NCBI GenBank assembly: GCA_963854835.1
Contig: OY978530.1
Coordinates: 10,393,872-10,457,871 of the forward strand
DNA length: 64,000 nucleotides
From: Megamerina dolium
Lineage: Eukaryota > Arthropoda > Insecta > Diptera > Megamerinidae
Direction of reading: 5' to 3'
How positions within the stretch are numbered: position 1 is the first letter of the stretch; the number at the start of each line of letters is the position of its first letter. The translations under genes and the position numbers were made by a program. The notes below the pieces were generated by a model that did no database searches, was not told where the DNA came from, and was given only the letters and a program-made list of their open reading frames with translations. This document shows, in pieces, positions 1 through 14,000 of the stretch.

Positions 1-60
1 ATAGGACCAAAGAATTTCCACGTTGTTCCTATTCGCAAAGGCCAAATTGAGGAAACGAAA

Positions 61-760
61 GTGCAAATCTACAGCGAATCTTATTATCGCAAAGTAATTT
101 CAGAATGTGATGCTGGAAAAAAGAATTACTACACATATCAGCTAAAAACTAGTAAGAGCTTAACCGTTGTACTCAAAGGCGTCGAACTCAACGTTGATAT
201 TAATGAAATCAAACTTGCACTTCAGGAAGAAGGGTTTCAAGCCAAAACAGTATTCAACACTCTCAGCAAGAGCAATATACCTCAACCGTTATATCGTATT
301 GAGCTTCAGCCTGAAACAAAACCCCTAAAAAAAGGTGAAGTACACCCCATATATAAAATTCGATATTTATTGAATCGCAAAATCACAATCGAAGAATCTC
401 ATAAGAGAACTGGACCACCTCAGTGCAGTAACTGTCAAGAATATGAACATACTAAGACATATTGTACCCTGCCAGCTGTTTGTGTGATTTGTGGAGATCT
501 TCATAAATCAAATTTAGACCAAAATCTAAAGGCGATGCTAGCATGAAGAAATGCAGCAATTGTGGAGGTAATCACACCGCAAATTATAGAGGTTGCCCCG
601 TATATACAACCCTAAAGCTAAATTTCTCCGATAGCAAACAGCCTCTAAAACCAGTTGAGCAAACTCAGATAGCCAACTCAAGAGACAAAATCTTGATGCA
701 ACACAATTTTTCTCTGCAATCCCAAGCAAGAATCAAACCAATTCATACGCTAGTGTGTTA
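61..760 (+). pseudogene. ORF1 (gag-like, zinc knuckles) of the Jockey-type element
   Basis: Two frames together encode a nucleic-acid-binding ORF1. CCHC knuckles of the form C-x2-C-x4-H-x4-C are visible: CSNCQEYEHTKTYC near 422-463 and CSNCGGNHTANYRGC near 552-596, with a disrupted one between them (CVICGDLH). A stop and frameshift near 540 separate the second frame from the first, and the frame closes near 760. The usual role is RNA binding in the retrotransposition particle. The N-terminus lies before the window or is lost. Confidence 0.7.
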
Positions 761-957
761 AAATAAAACCTACACCAACAAAGCAATGTAAATAATGAGC
801 AGAAGCACTCACTACCCACCCAACAGCCAAGTACCCTTGAACATTTGCTTCAAACATTAATCCAGAATATGAACCAATTCATGAACTCAATGCAAACAAT
901 GATGCAAGAAATGATGAAAAATCAATCGATGTTACTCCAAACATTGCTATCCAGACC

Positions 958-3310
958 ATGAGTCGTCTCAAGATATGCCACTGGAACGCCAACGGCTTAT
1001 GCCAGCACCGTTTGGAGCTAATTCAATTCCTTGAATTCAACCAGATCGACATAATAATGATATCTGAGACCCATTTTACTGACAAAAATTGCTACCGAAT
1101 ACCATATTACAAACTGTACACCACAAATCATCCGCATGGTAAGGCACGCGGAGGGACTGCCATATTGATAAAAAGCAGAATAAAACATCATGTTCTCGAA
1201 GAAAGTAAAGTCTACTTGCAAGCAACATCTATATGTCTGGAAGAATATATCTCTAAGCTAGTAATATCTGCGATATACTGTCCCCCAAGATACAGTATTA
1301 CCGAACAGCAATATAAAGAATTTTCCTCAACTCTTGGTAGCAAATTCTTGGTTGCTGGCGATTTTAACGCCAAACACACTCACTGAGGCTCCCGCTTAAT
1401 AACTCCAAAAGGCAGAAGACTACGTTCAATCATCACTAACCACGGATACGATGTTATTTCATATGGTCAACCGACATATTGGTCGACGGACAAGAAGAAG
1501 ATACCCGATCTCATAGACTTTGGAGTCGCCAAAGGTTTGCAGATGGAAAATATCTCCACAGAGTGTAATTATGATCTATCATCTGACCACTCACCCACGG
1601 TAATATCTATAAAATCACCAAGCCCTCAAGGCAATTGCGTTACAAAGAAAATAGACTGGTTGAAATTCAAGAAATATATAAATTCCCATCTTCCTCTAAG
1701 TACTGTATTAAGAAATGGACACTATGTAGACTCAGCACTCGAAAAATTCAACCAGCTGCTCTCATTAGCTCTTAGCTCAACCACCTGCACAAGGGTATGC
1801 AAGCAATCAAACTATAGCCCATAGACACCAGCCGACATTGAATTGCTAGTAAGACAGAAAAGAAGACTCCGAAGGCAATGGCAAGAATTCAGATCACCGA
1901 ATCTGAAAACACAGCTACAGCACTGCACTCGAAAGTTAAAGCAAGCCTTAAAAAATAAAAACAACAAAGAGTTAGAAGAGCACATAGCCAAATTAACACC
2001 TGGTGAAGCGTCAGACTACTCTTTGTGGAAATCAGCAAAAAACTCAAATCGGACAATTCGCACTGATTTCCTCATCCGTTTGAGTGACGGTAATTGGGCT
2101 AGAAGCAACTGTGAGAAGGGTGTGGGTTTCGCAAACCACCTAAAAAGTGTGTTTACACCCAATCCACCCTCTTCACAGTCCTCATTACCAAAATTAACTT
2201 CTCAACCTTGCTCAATAACGCTCAAAATTCAAAAAAAGGACATATTCAAAGCAATTTATAAAGATTTAAACCCAAAAAACCTGGTCCGGATAAAATTACC
2301 GGGAAAGTGATAAAAGAGCTACCTCCAACTTCAGTAGTTCATCTCATGCACATTTTCAATGCTATCCTTCGTATTAAACACTATCCCAAATGCTGGAAAA
2401 CTTCAAAAATTATTATGATAGCAAAACCAGGAAAAGGCCCTACAAAAGTTGCATCGTACAAACCTGCCTCTACTCCCTAAAGTATTTGAAAAGCTACTTG
2501 TCATGAATATAACTCCATTTATTAATCTCAACCAACTGATTTCCCAACATCAGTTTGGATTTAGAAAACAGCACGGCACAATATAACAAGTCCACCGCAT
2601 TGTAACTCTGATAAGGAACACTTTTGAAGAAAAAAGTATTGTTCAGCTGTCTTTCTTGATATCACTCAAGCTTTCCATAAAGTATGGCACGATGGCCTTA
2701 TTTACAAACTCAAACTATTACTGCCTGCAAATGTCTCCTCATTGCTAGTAGCTACCTCACGAAAAGACAATTTCTCGTACATCACAATGATTACACAACA
2801 AATCCATTGGATATTCACACTGGCGTTCCTCAAGGAAGCGTTTTGGGCCCCTTACTGTATCTCTTATACACTTCAGATATGCCCAACAATAACTATACAT
2901 TCATATCGATCTTTGCAGATGATACGGCAATATTGTGCTCTCGCTCTAACCCCATAGAAGCTACTAAACTCCTGCAGACTCATGTCGATTCTCTCGAAAT
3001 CTGGCTAGCAAAATGGCGTATAAAAGTCAATGAATCAAAGAGCGTACATGTAACCTTCACGCTAAGGCTAGATACATGTCCCCCACTTAAAATTAATAGC
3101 CAATGTTCCTCAACAAAGTACTTGGGTATTCACCTCGACAAAAGGCTGACCTGGAAAAATCACATAGAGGCAAAGAAAACTCAGATCAAGCTTAAAATTA
3201 ATCAGTTATGGTGGCTGCTACACAAAAGATCAAAGTTGAATATCGAATACAAAGTGATATTATATAAAGCAATCCTGAAGCCAATCTGGACTTATGGTAT
3301 TCAGTTTTAG
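958..3310 (+). pseudogene. ORF2 endonuclease-reverse transcriptase of the Jockey-type element
   Basis: The first frame opens with the endonuclease signature (HWNANGL near the start, SETHFTD, GGTAILIK, and the catalytic AGDFNAKHTH near 1355-1386). An in-frame TGA at 1384-1386 stands where the family has a Trp codon. Later frames at 1537-1824 and 1843-2310 are the linker. The frame at 2684-3310 carries the RT core with PQGSVLGPLLY and the catalytic FADD near 2915. At least four breaks make this a pseudogene. It would have nicked DNA and primed reverse transcription from the element RNA. Confidence 0.8.
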
Positions 3311-3798
3311 GGCACCGCATCTCCCTCAAACATCGAAAAATTGCAGCGAATACAATCCAAGTGTCTGCGAATGTACCCACAATTTCTGAGGAAGTTGCAA
3401 TGTCCTGCAGAAGCTACATTCAAAAATTACACAATCATCCGAATCCCCTTGCTAGGCAATTGTTGCTGAGCACGGGGCATCGTCGCTTAAAAAGTAAATA
3501 CACACTGAATATGCTGTGAAATTGCTATACCTCGCGACTCAACAAATTGTGGTGGAACGTAGGGAATATCACATAATCTTAGTTAGTTTTTAAGATTTGA
3601 ATACTTATTGTATTGTTAGAAAGATTCAATAAAAAAAGCTTATTTAACAAAAAAAAAAAAAAAATGTTACGTACTCTCTAAAAACCGTACAAATAAACAA
3701 CTGATAACGTTACGAACGCAGTGCTATCAGTATTTGAAGAATATCAAATTGTGAACAAAGTTGTTTTCATTGTGACGTGAAAAACCAACTGAGCCAAA

Positions 3799-4045
3799 AT
3801 GCAAGTACGCTTAGCGTCCTATGAATCACGAACTGTCCCTAGAATGATCACGCTTTCGGATGCACGGTTCAAAAAAGTCGGCAAGAATCGCACGCCAAAG
3901 AAGCGGTGAAGATTTTAGAAACCGAAATGATTATGAACAGTATACGAAAATGTCTAGAATTCAAAACAAAATAGTCCGAAAAAACTACTCGGTTTTATTA
4001 CGGAACGTCTATAGAAAAACCATAGGACAGCAAATGTGGATGTAA
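3799..4045 (+). other. Possible short ORF pair of unknown origin
   Basis: An ATG at 3799 in a good insect Kozak context (CCAAAATG) opens a 36-codon basic ORF ending at 3909. A second frame continues to 4045 with a basic tail. I do not recognise either part. It could be a first exon or a small unique gene outside the transposons, or chance. Confidence 0.15.
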
Positions 4046-4284
4046 ATATAATCATATTTATTTGAACTAATTGAAATATTTTCATTTCATGTTATAGAAT
4101 GGAAGTGTCCAACTACTTTTAAAATTAACATAATAATATGCAAAAATAAAAATAGGAATTCTTGTGAAATACTTTATTTTAGCAAGTTGCCTGTAGCCAA
4201 ACTTTGAATCTATACTGCCGAAGTCAAGATTAAATATCAGAATTTAAACTTAAAAACCATATTCTTTTCATTTTATAATTTCGG

Positions 4285-4292
4285 TATCGATA
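4285..4292. promoter_or_regulatory. TATCGATA (DRE/BEAF-type) motif
   Basis: The palindrome TATCGATA occurs at 4285-4292 and a second ATCGAT lies about 40 bp downstream. In Drosophila this motif is bound by DREF and BEAF-32 and marks housekeeping promoters and boundaries. An 8-bp match in AT-rich DNA can be chance, and no clear gene start follows. Confidence 0.3.
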
Positions 4293-4966
4293 GTATCGAA
4301 AACTCTCAATGGGTTGTACCGATAGCATCGATTTTTCCAGCTCTACTGAGAAGCGAAAGCATAAAATCGTGTTTACACATCGTTAGCGTTGGTGTGAAAT
4401 CACGAAGGCAAACTACACAATGTGCAACGTCGTGGCCGGCCTTGAAATATAGAATAGAAAACATAAGAATAATTAAATTTATTTTTAAAAAGAGAAACAT
4501 AACATTAGAAAATAACATAAATAAATAAATTCAATTGAAAAAAAATATATATGTACTTCACATAAATAAAAAAATTTATTGAAAAATAATATCTATAAAT
4601 AAGATTTGACTACCTAATTTTAATCAAACTTAATTTCTATGACTATCATTTTCAACGATGAGTCTTCTTTTGCGGAATTGTATAATATTACTTTCATCAC
4701 TGAAGAATATATCTAATGGCCATATCTAATGGTGTCACATCTAAAGTAAATTTCCTCACAATGACTTCCAAGCTTAACATCTCGGATCATATTCTTGAAA
4801 ATTTAGCTAATTTTCTTCCTACAGTGTACAGCGTTCATATTCATCAAAAGCAACATTCTTTTATACATATATATATGTATATATATGTAGATATAGATAT
4901 TTATGTAGATATATCTAGATTTATGTAGATTTATGTAGATATATGTAGATTTATGTAGATTTATGT

Positions 4967-5082
<116 letters not shown>

Positions 5083-7075
5083 AATTATATAATGGTAAAG
5101 CATTAGACAAAAACCATTGCTATGTATGTAAATACTAAAATCCTGAAAACAATATGACGAGATTGTGCGCATGAGAGACACAAATAAAGAGAAAAGCACA
5201 AAAATGTGAGTCGAAAAAAACAAGAGAGGGTAAAGTGAAAGAATAAAGCACAAAATATTGAAACTAAAAGGAACAAGGATTGATTAGAACAAAGAACGAC
5301 TGAATAAAAGAAGCAAGTGAAAAATTAAGTAAAGGCTAAAATGAAACGTTTATTTATTAGTCTCCCATATGTTCCTGTGTGACATCTTCATAATTACATA
5401 GATACATCAACTCACTCGGTAAACATACATACATAATAGAACCATTAAGTTGTCTACTGCGTAAACGTAAACTGACTCAATTCATAAAATAAACAAATAA
5501 AGAAAATAAGGTGACAGAGACAGAAAAATGGAGATAGGCAGAAGAATAAAAAAAACATTAATACGTGGAAAATAAGATCCAATAAAAATATCGGTGATGT
5601 TTATTGAAATATATGCAACATATTTAAATAGCATAAATTATTTATCAGGAAATAAGTTTAGATACGAGTGAGTGTGTGTGTGTATGTGAAACCAAATTGG
5701 GGTTAGTAATGATAAAAAGTCCAATGCGTTGAAAATCATAATAAATGTTTGAGTGAAAGTTAGAATTTGTGACTTCAATCAGCAATACAATAACAAAAAC
5801 TCAGATGTGAAATCTATGAACCGCTTTGAAGCCCAAGGTAGTGTATAGCGTACAGTTGTAAAACCATACGAAAACATGGCTTTGATATTAAACAAATGAA
5901 AGAATTTGGCTTTACTTTATTAATTTATTTAATAATGCAACTAATCTATGTACAGAAATATTCTTGATTGATGTCTGAAAATCGCTAATTTCATAGTCGC
6001 ATATAAATTGTAAAAAATTGTATTAAAATGTGTAGTACTATAGACTTATTAATAATTCTATTGAAATAATACGTTATTAATGATATTTATATAAAAATTG
6101 TGGTTTAAAATCGGTATAAAAATTTCCATGCAAATTGTCGATTCGGTGATAAAACCAGCACGTGAGTTGCTTGCAACTGTAGTAAAATGTGTAGTAATAT
6201 GGTTGTAATCAATGCTTCAAAGATAGCTGTGCACATAGATTGCATGAAATTGGATTAAAATAAAAATTGCTTCTAATAACACAACATGAATGTCGTCTTA
6301 AAATATGTTACATGAAAATCGCTTAAGAAAATATATCGAATTTTCTTGCATACATATGATGCAAAAACAAGTAGCAATCAAATGTGCGTGTTTGCTCTCA
6401 ATAAACATATTTTTGTTGCTTAATATCAGGTTACATTCATTATTTGTGGGGCTATGGTGCACGTGATGGTTCATATAGTAGTTATGAAGATGTATAGTGG
6501 ACACATGGTGTAGAAAGTGCATTAAAACTAGGACGTAAGAAAAAGAACAAAAATAAACATAGATAATAGCATAACCGTGTACATAAAAGAGTGATATTAA
6601 CTTCAAAATTGGATTTCTATACTAAGTGATAAAAAGAGAATGGAAATAACCAGAAAAACGAGACTTTAAAAGATAGTTTAACGGTAGCTAATAAAGTGTG
6701 AGTGTGCTTTTGTATGTGGCAGTAAAAAATATTTTTCAATTATTGGTTTGTGTGATGAGGTGACCTGAATCTCACAATGTAATGTTGCCAGCTCAGCGAA
6801 TTTCCCTCAGTTGTTTGAAAATTAGCACGTTTAAAGTGGTTATGTATTTCTAAACGAGTATAGTCATTTTGATGTGCTGTTTGTAAACATTACGCAGTAA
6901 CTATAAAAAAACATTTTATATATTCTTTGTGAACGTCACCTACTTAGTCGTTTTAAACGTGTCCGTTAGTCCTTCTATCTGCCATCGGACTGGCTCTCTT
7001 GACAACTTTAACAAGTGTGGAGATATTTCGACGAAATTTTTAATCAGGTACCTATATTGAAATTTGAAATATTGA

Positions 7076-7262
7076 TCGACTGTGGATACCGTATCTCAGT
7101 GGTTTGTGTGTTGGACTTCGCTTCACAAGGTCGCGAGTTTGACCCCTCTGGTCATCAGGCAATTGGCAGCTATTCCGACAATAAAAATTTACCACGAAAA
7201 TGCTTCAACAAGATCTCTGTAACAAAGTTTAAAAAAACAAATGGATCAAGAGTTCTACAACT
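7076..7262 (+). mobile_element. tRNA-derived SINE-like repeat, copy 1
   Basis: An A-box-like TATCTCAGTGG near 7091 and a B-box-like GAGTTTGACCCC near 7135 have the spacing of a pol III promoter. A tail (CAATAAAAATTTACCACG...GCTTC...CTGTAACA) follows that also occurs at about 43045-43110. The mariner TA target dinucleotide sits at its end. It is a degenerate SINE rather than a folding tRNA gene. Confidence 0.55.
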
Positions 7263-8569
7263 AAAGGGTTATCCATTTTGCGGTTTCAAAAGTAAATGTA
7301 AATAAAACACATATAAAATATTTTTATCATGATATTTCTTTTTTATTATAAAGTTTGAACGTTGACATTATGTGTGAAATACTACATCATTTAAATGACC
7401 ACCACGCGAATTGTTGCAAGCATCGATTCTTTTGAGGTAATTTTCGACCACTTTTTGAAACATATTGGGCGGTATCTCAGCCATAACGTGACGAATGTTG
7501 GTTTTTAGGTGCTCAAGAGTTAAAGGTTTATCTGCATTAACACGGTCTTTCACGTAGCCCCACAAAAAAAAGTCAAGCGGTGTCAAATCGCATGATCTTG
7601 GTGGCCACTTGATATCGCCACGACGAGAAATTACTCGGCCAGAAAATTTCTCTTGCAATAAAGCCTTATTCGCTCGAGTTGTGTGGCATGTGGCACCGTC
7701 TTGTTGAAACCACATATTCTCTAAGTCGTATTCTTCAATAGCAGGCAAAAAAAAGTCGGTTATCATATGACCATAACGCTCCGAATTGACGGTGACAGTC
7801 GTTCCATCGTCGTTTTCGAAGAAGTAAGGTCCAATCACACCTCCGGACCAAAGAGCGCACCAAGCAGTGACTTTTTGTGGATGTAGTGGCCTCTCTTCAA
7901 TTACTTGAGGATTCTCAGAACCCCAAATATGACAATTTTGTTTGGTAACATACCCACCGAGTGAGAAATGTGCTTCGTCGCTGAAGAAAATTTTGTTCGA
8001 AAAATCGCCGTCCACCGCCTGTTGTTCAAGCACCCATTCGACGTATCTACGACGTTGTGAATGGTCAGCTGGCTTCAGTTGTTGTGTGAGCTGGATTTCA
8101 TATGGATGTAAGTGTAGATCCAAATGCAAAATACGCCATAATGTGCCGTAAGACAGTCCTAATTCCTGAGAACGACGAGGAATCGACACATTCGGGTCTT
8201 CGGCAACACTTTCACTTACAGCAGCGATATTTTCGGTGGTACGAGCGAAACGATGATGCACAGGCCTTACAATATCTGTAACCGATCCAGTCTCTTCATA
8301 TTTCTTCACAATTTTGCCAATTGCTTGCGTAGTTGGACGATTATGTAAACCATAATCTCCTCTTAAAGCACGATATGTGGCTGTGGCAGAATCACCATTT
8401 TTGTAGTAGGTTTTTCCAATTTTAATGCGCTGTGCGATAGTTAAGCGATCCATTTTCGCAAATGTCAGACTTTGAACTGAAAAAGAAAGAAATTGTTTTA
8501 ACAACTCAGTTTGACAGATGTCGAATTCTAGCCCTATACTTTTGAAACCGCGAAATGGATAACCCTTTA
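7262..8569 (-). mobile_element. mariner element of the rosa (DD41D) type, complete
   Basis: TA dinucleotides at 7262-7263 and 8568-8569 flank a 1304-bp unit (7264-8567). Its ends are inverted repeats starting AAGGGTTATCCATTT and running through GCGGTTTCAAAAG, about 28 bp with one mismatch. The single ORF inside is an uninterrupted transposase. Ends, TA duplication and length fit a full-length mariner. Confidence 0.92.
7368..8453 (-). CDS. mariner transposase, rosa type
   Basis: The 361-aa protein starts at the ATG at 8453 (MDRLTIAQR). It has an N-terminal helix-turn-helix region (about 1-110), then an RNase H-like DDD catalytic domain. Catalytic aspartates are D159 (FFSDEAHF), D252 (WFQQDGATCH) and D294 (TPLDFFLWG). 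Forty-one residues separate the last two, which is the DD41D signature of the rosa subfamily first described in Ceratitis. The enzyme binds the terminal repeats and cuts and pastes the element at TA. No stop or frameshift is seen, so it may be active or recently so. Confidence 0.9.
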   Translation of the reverse strand: MDRLTIAQRIKIGKTYYKNGDSATATYRALRGDYGLHNRPTTQAIGKIVKKYEETGSVTDIVRPVHHRFARTTENIAAVSESVAEDPNVSIPRRSQELGLSYGTLWRILHLDLHLHPYEIQLTQQLKPADHSQRRRYVEWVLEQQAVDGDFSNKIFFSDEAHFSLGGYVTKQNCHIWGSENPQVIEERPLHPQKVTAWCALWSGGVIGPYFFENDDGTTVTVNSERYGHMITDFFLPAIEEYDLENMWFQQDGATCHTTRANKALLQEKFSGRVISRRGDIKWPPRSCDLTPLDFFLWGYVKDRVNADKPLTLEHLKTNIRHVMAEIPPNMFQKVVENYLKRIDACNNSRGGHLNDVVFHT

Positions 8570-8639
8570 TTAAAATTTAACAGAAACAAAAAATTTTCAG
8601 AAAATACTGTGAAAACTGCTTGTCGGTAATTGGGTACCA

Positions 8640-8770
8640 TTTCAAAAAACAACATCCTTTTTTATATTAAGATTGCCATGACCGGGAGTCGAATTCATGA
8701 CCTACGACTCATGCACAGAAGACCAACACACTAACTGCCCTTCAGGACTTGTCGGGCGAATTTCCTAAAC
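8640..8770 (-). mobile_element. tRNA-derived SINE-like repeat, copy 2
   Basis: Read on the minus strand there is an A-box-like GGCAGTTAGTGTGTTGG, then a B-box-like ATTCGACTCCCGG, then a tail ending in an ACCGACAAGC motif. The same layout occurs in the copy at 17300-17428, suggesting one SINE family. Confidence 0.5.
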
Positions 8771-10270
<1,500 letters not shown>

Positions 10271-10497
10271 GAAATTATAAAACCGTTTTTATGTTTTACG
10301 AAAATCTAATTTTTTGTATAAAAAACGTGTGTATGCCGCAGACGTAGAAAAAGGAATCATCTAGAATATAAACTGTCAAAATTTACAAGTATTGCAAAGT
10401 GTAATAAAAAGGCGCAGAAAATTATGTGTTGTAAAGCGCGCTTAAGTTAAAGTTAGCAAATTTACAAAAATAGTCGGTTTAAATAAGTGATTACGCT

Positions 10498-10691
<194 letters not shown>

Positions 10692-10695
<4 letters not shown>

Positions 10696-11075
10696 GAAAA
10701 AGGCAATAGGAGTTATATCAAATGTTAATTCACTTATTTTATTAAATTAAATGTGTATTTATAATTTACACGCGTTTTCTTAAATACTAGCTTAGAGCTA
10801 TACATTAGTTTTAATTTCGCGAGGTGCACAGTTCGATGGTAGTTTATTGACTGACTTATGTCATTGTAATTGTCTTTTTCTCTTCCCTTTTTAGGTCAGG
10901 GTTGCATGTAATAGTCATCGTCTAACTTTAGTATGTCAATCAGGGTTGCATGTAATAGTCATCGTCTAATTCTAGTATGTCAAAGTTTCAGTATGTTATT
11001 ATATAATGGTTGCACCGTCCTTGTTGGTTTTAGTATGTTTGTCCGCTACGTGTTGTCCGACCGTCTAGTCCTACA
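10692..11075 (-). repeat. 3' LTR of the Gypsy element
   Basis: 384 bp, TGTAG...CTACA. It contains a direct repeat of about 40 bp (from CAGGGTTGCATGTAATAG, near 10907 and 10941). The end of the gag-pol frame runs into it. Confidence 0.93.
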
Positions 11076-14000
11076 TTCGGCCATCCTGCGGCTTCATTCG
11101 ACCCGAATGAAGGGTTCCATTTTCTCATGAACTCAGCAATAGTCGTAGTACGCCCTGGGCCTTCGTGATCTCCGACTTTCATAACTTCGTAACGACCGTG
11201 CTCTATTTTTTTTGTAACTTTGTAGGGACCGAAGAATCTTGGTTTCAATTTTAATCCTGAGCCGTATTGCGTTCGCTTAACGGCGACTAGCTCACCCAAT
11301 TCGTAGGTTACTTCTGCTCGTCGTCGTGCATCGTATGTCCTGCGGTTCTCTTGTTGAATAGCGACTATATTTTCCTTAGCTTGCTGACGTACTGCTTCTC
11401 TATCTGCGTCTAATTCAGCGATGGCTGCACTGTTTAGCAGTTCTTGTAACTCTGGAACTTCCGCTACTCTCATCTCCAAACCAGTCAATATTTTGAATGG
11501 CGAGAACTTTGTACTGCGTGGCGGTGTGTTATTAATTAGCTGTTGAACTCTGTCAGTATGCCTGTACCAGTGAGTCGGATTTTCACTACACAGCTTTGAC
11601 ACCATTGGAACTACGATTTTATGTATACGCTCGACTTGGCCGTTGCCTCGCGGAACGCCTGTCGCGATAAGTAAATGCTCGATATGCTCGCTTTCGCAAT
11701 ATTCTTTGAAGAGATTAGAAGTGAAAGCAGCGCCCCTATCCGTGATGATACGTCGTGGATTACCAAACATTGTAGCTTGCTTTTTAAGTCTATCGACTAC
11801 CGCTTCTGCGCCTGTATTTTTCGTAGGATATAACCACACGAATTTCGAGAACGCGTCTATCACTACGAGGATATAATTGTACGCTTTGTTGGTTGCTTCC
11901 ATCGGTCCAACGTGATTGATGTGAAACGTGCTTAGAGGCTTGTCTTCCTTATTTATAGGGTTTAGGAAACCTTCCTTCTTCCCCGCTTTACTCTCGTGTA
12001 AGATGCATTCAACACAGCTCCTTACTACGCTCTGTGCTTTAGAATTTAACTGCGGTATATAAAAAGTTTTTCCGACCGCCTCTTGCGTCTTTTTGCTGGA
12101 GAAATGTCCTTGCTTGTGTGCTATACGTATGATCTCGTCTTCCATCGGCGCTGGTACCACAATCAGTTCCTTGATGGGATCTTTGTGTAAAATGCCATGC
12201 CGCATATAAAAATCTTCGTATCCGTCCTTTTCGAGGACTTTTCGTACTGCTCGAACCCAATCGTCATATTCCTGTGCTTGTCTCAATCGGTGAATAAGAG
12301 AGTCTTCCATAACCAAGCACGATACTCGACTCAACGCGTCAACGTGCTTCATTTTCGAACCACTACGGTGCTCTATGACATAATCGAAGTCCTGGAGAAA
12401 CATCGTCCAGCGGGAAACTCTTGGTGGAACATCTCGCTTCTTCATAGTCATGGTGAACGCATTGCAGTCGGTCACAATTTTAAACTTGAGACCAAGCAAA
12501 TACACTCGCCACTTTTTGAGTGCTTCAATAATGGCCAACACTTCTAGCTCATAAGCAGGGTAGTTCTCTTCGTTAGGCTTAGTTTTACGGCTCATGTACT
12601 GAACCGGATGAAACTCCTGGTCGTCTGCATTCTTCTGTAGCAAAATCGCCCCATAGCCATATTTGGAGGCATCTGTATGCACCTCTGTTACTGCTTTCGG
12701 ATCGTACAACATTAGGATAGGCGTACTAGTCAGCACCGCTTTTAACTGCTTAAACGCCAGCAGATGTTCGTCTTGCAACTCAAATCTAACATCCTTTCTT
12801 AAAAGGTCCGACAATGGCTTTGCTATTGCTGCATACCCCTCTACAAAGCGTCTGAAATACGACGTTAATCCTAGAAAACGTTGCATCATTTTCTGATCCG
12901 TGGGTAATGGAAAGTTTTTAATCGCGTTTGTTTTTGTTTCGCTGGGTTTAATTGACCCATTCTCAAGAATATAGCCAAGAAACTCAACTTTTCTCATCAA
13001 AAATTGGCACTTGCTCCATTTGATACGCAAGCCTTTTGTTGCTGCTGTCTTTAAAACAAGTTCTAGCTTCTGTATGCCTTCGATTTCATCCTTGGAGGGA
13101 ATTATCAAGTCGTCCATATAAGCTATAACCACTCCATCGCGTATCAGGTCTCTCAAAACGGCACATATAAATCTGCAGAAAACGGCAGGTGAATTCGATA
13201 TGCCAAACGGTACAAATGAAAATTCGTACTGCCCGTTGTGAGTAACGAACGCAGTATACTTCCTCGAATTCTCCTCCTCTGGCACATGGAAAAATCCATT
13301 TATCAAGTCAAGCGAGGTAAATACATTAGCACCTTGAAGCTGCTCTATCACGTCGTCCATCAATGGCATAGGAAAATTATCTCGCACGATCTTTTCGTTC
13401 AATCGCCGATAATCACAGCAAAGTCGCTTACTTCCATCTTTCTTTGAAACAAGTACGACGGCTGATGCGTAGTTCGAAGTACTGGGTTTGATGACCCCCA
13501 CTTCTAGCCACTGCGCCACTTGCTCATCAACAGTACATTTATCTGCGTATGACATTCGTCTCGGCCTTTCAAATACCGGATTATCGTCCGTAAGCAGGAT
13601 TTTCATCTCGACTGGTGAATCCACTTTCTCTTCAGGTTTATACGTTGAGATCATGCCTCGAACTGCATCTGCATGACTCCTTTTCAGGTGCGACAAATCG
13701 ACCTCCTCCTCAGGCGCCTCCTTTATACCCGCAACTAGGCATAAACTTCCAAATTCTCCGATCAGCTCTGCAACTCGATTTTTCTGCTCCACCGCTACTG
13801 GCTCCGCCGTATTGACAGTACGCACGCCCACGTTCTCGTTGTATACCTTCGCCATAGCCTGCCACATCTTACCGGGCTCACGCTGCTCTTTTGCCACAGT
13901 AGAACGCACGCTCACGTCCTCACTGCGCATTAACGCCAACGTCTTTTGCTCCTTAATGTGCCCTCGCGACCTCACCGTCGCATCACCGCGCTTTTCTGCG

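Larger units (their letters stand above)
1..3663 (+). mobile_element. Jockey-type non-LTR retrotransposon, 5' end outside window, decayed
   Basis: The stretch carries, in order, a gag-like ORF1 with CCHC knuckles, an apurinic-type endonuclease and a reverse transcriptase, then an AATAAA signal near 3628 and a terminal A run at about 3650-3663. That order and the poly-A tail are typical of Jockey-superfamily LINEs. Reading frames are broken by many stops and shifts, so the copy is dead. The 5' end is cut by the window edge and no target duplication can be checked. Confidence 0.85.

Noticed and set aside
4306..4518. 70-aa hydrophobic minus-strand ORF
   Set aside because: AT-rich sequence with no similarity or start context; probably chance.
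7076..7160. Functional tRNA gene
   Set aside because: A- and B-box-like motifs exist but the cloverleaf does not form convincingly and the tail matches a dispersed repeat.
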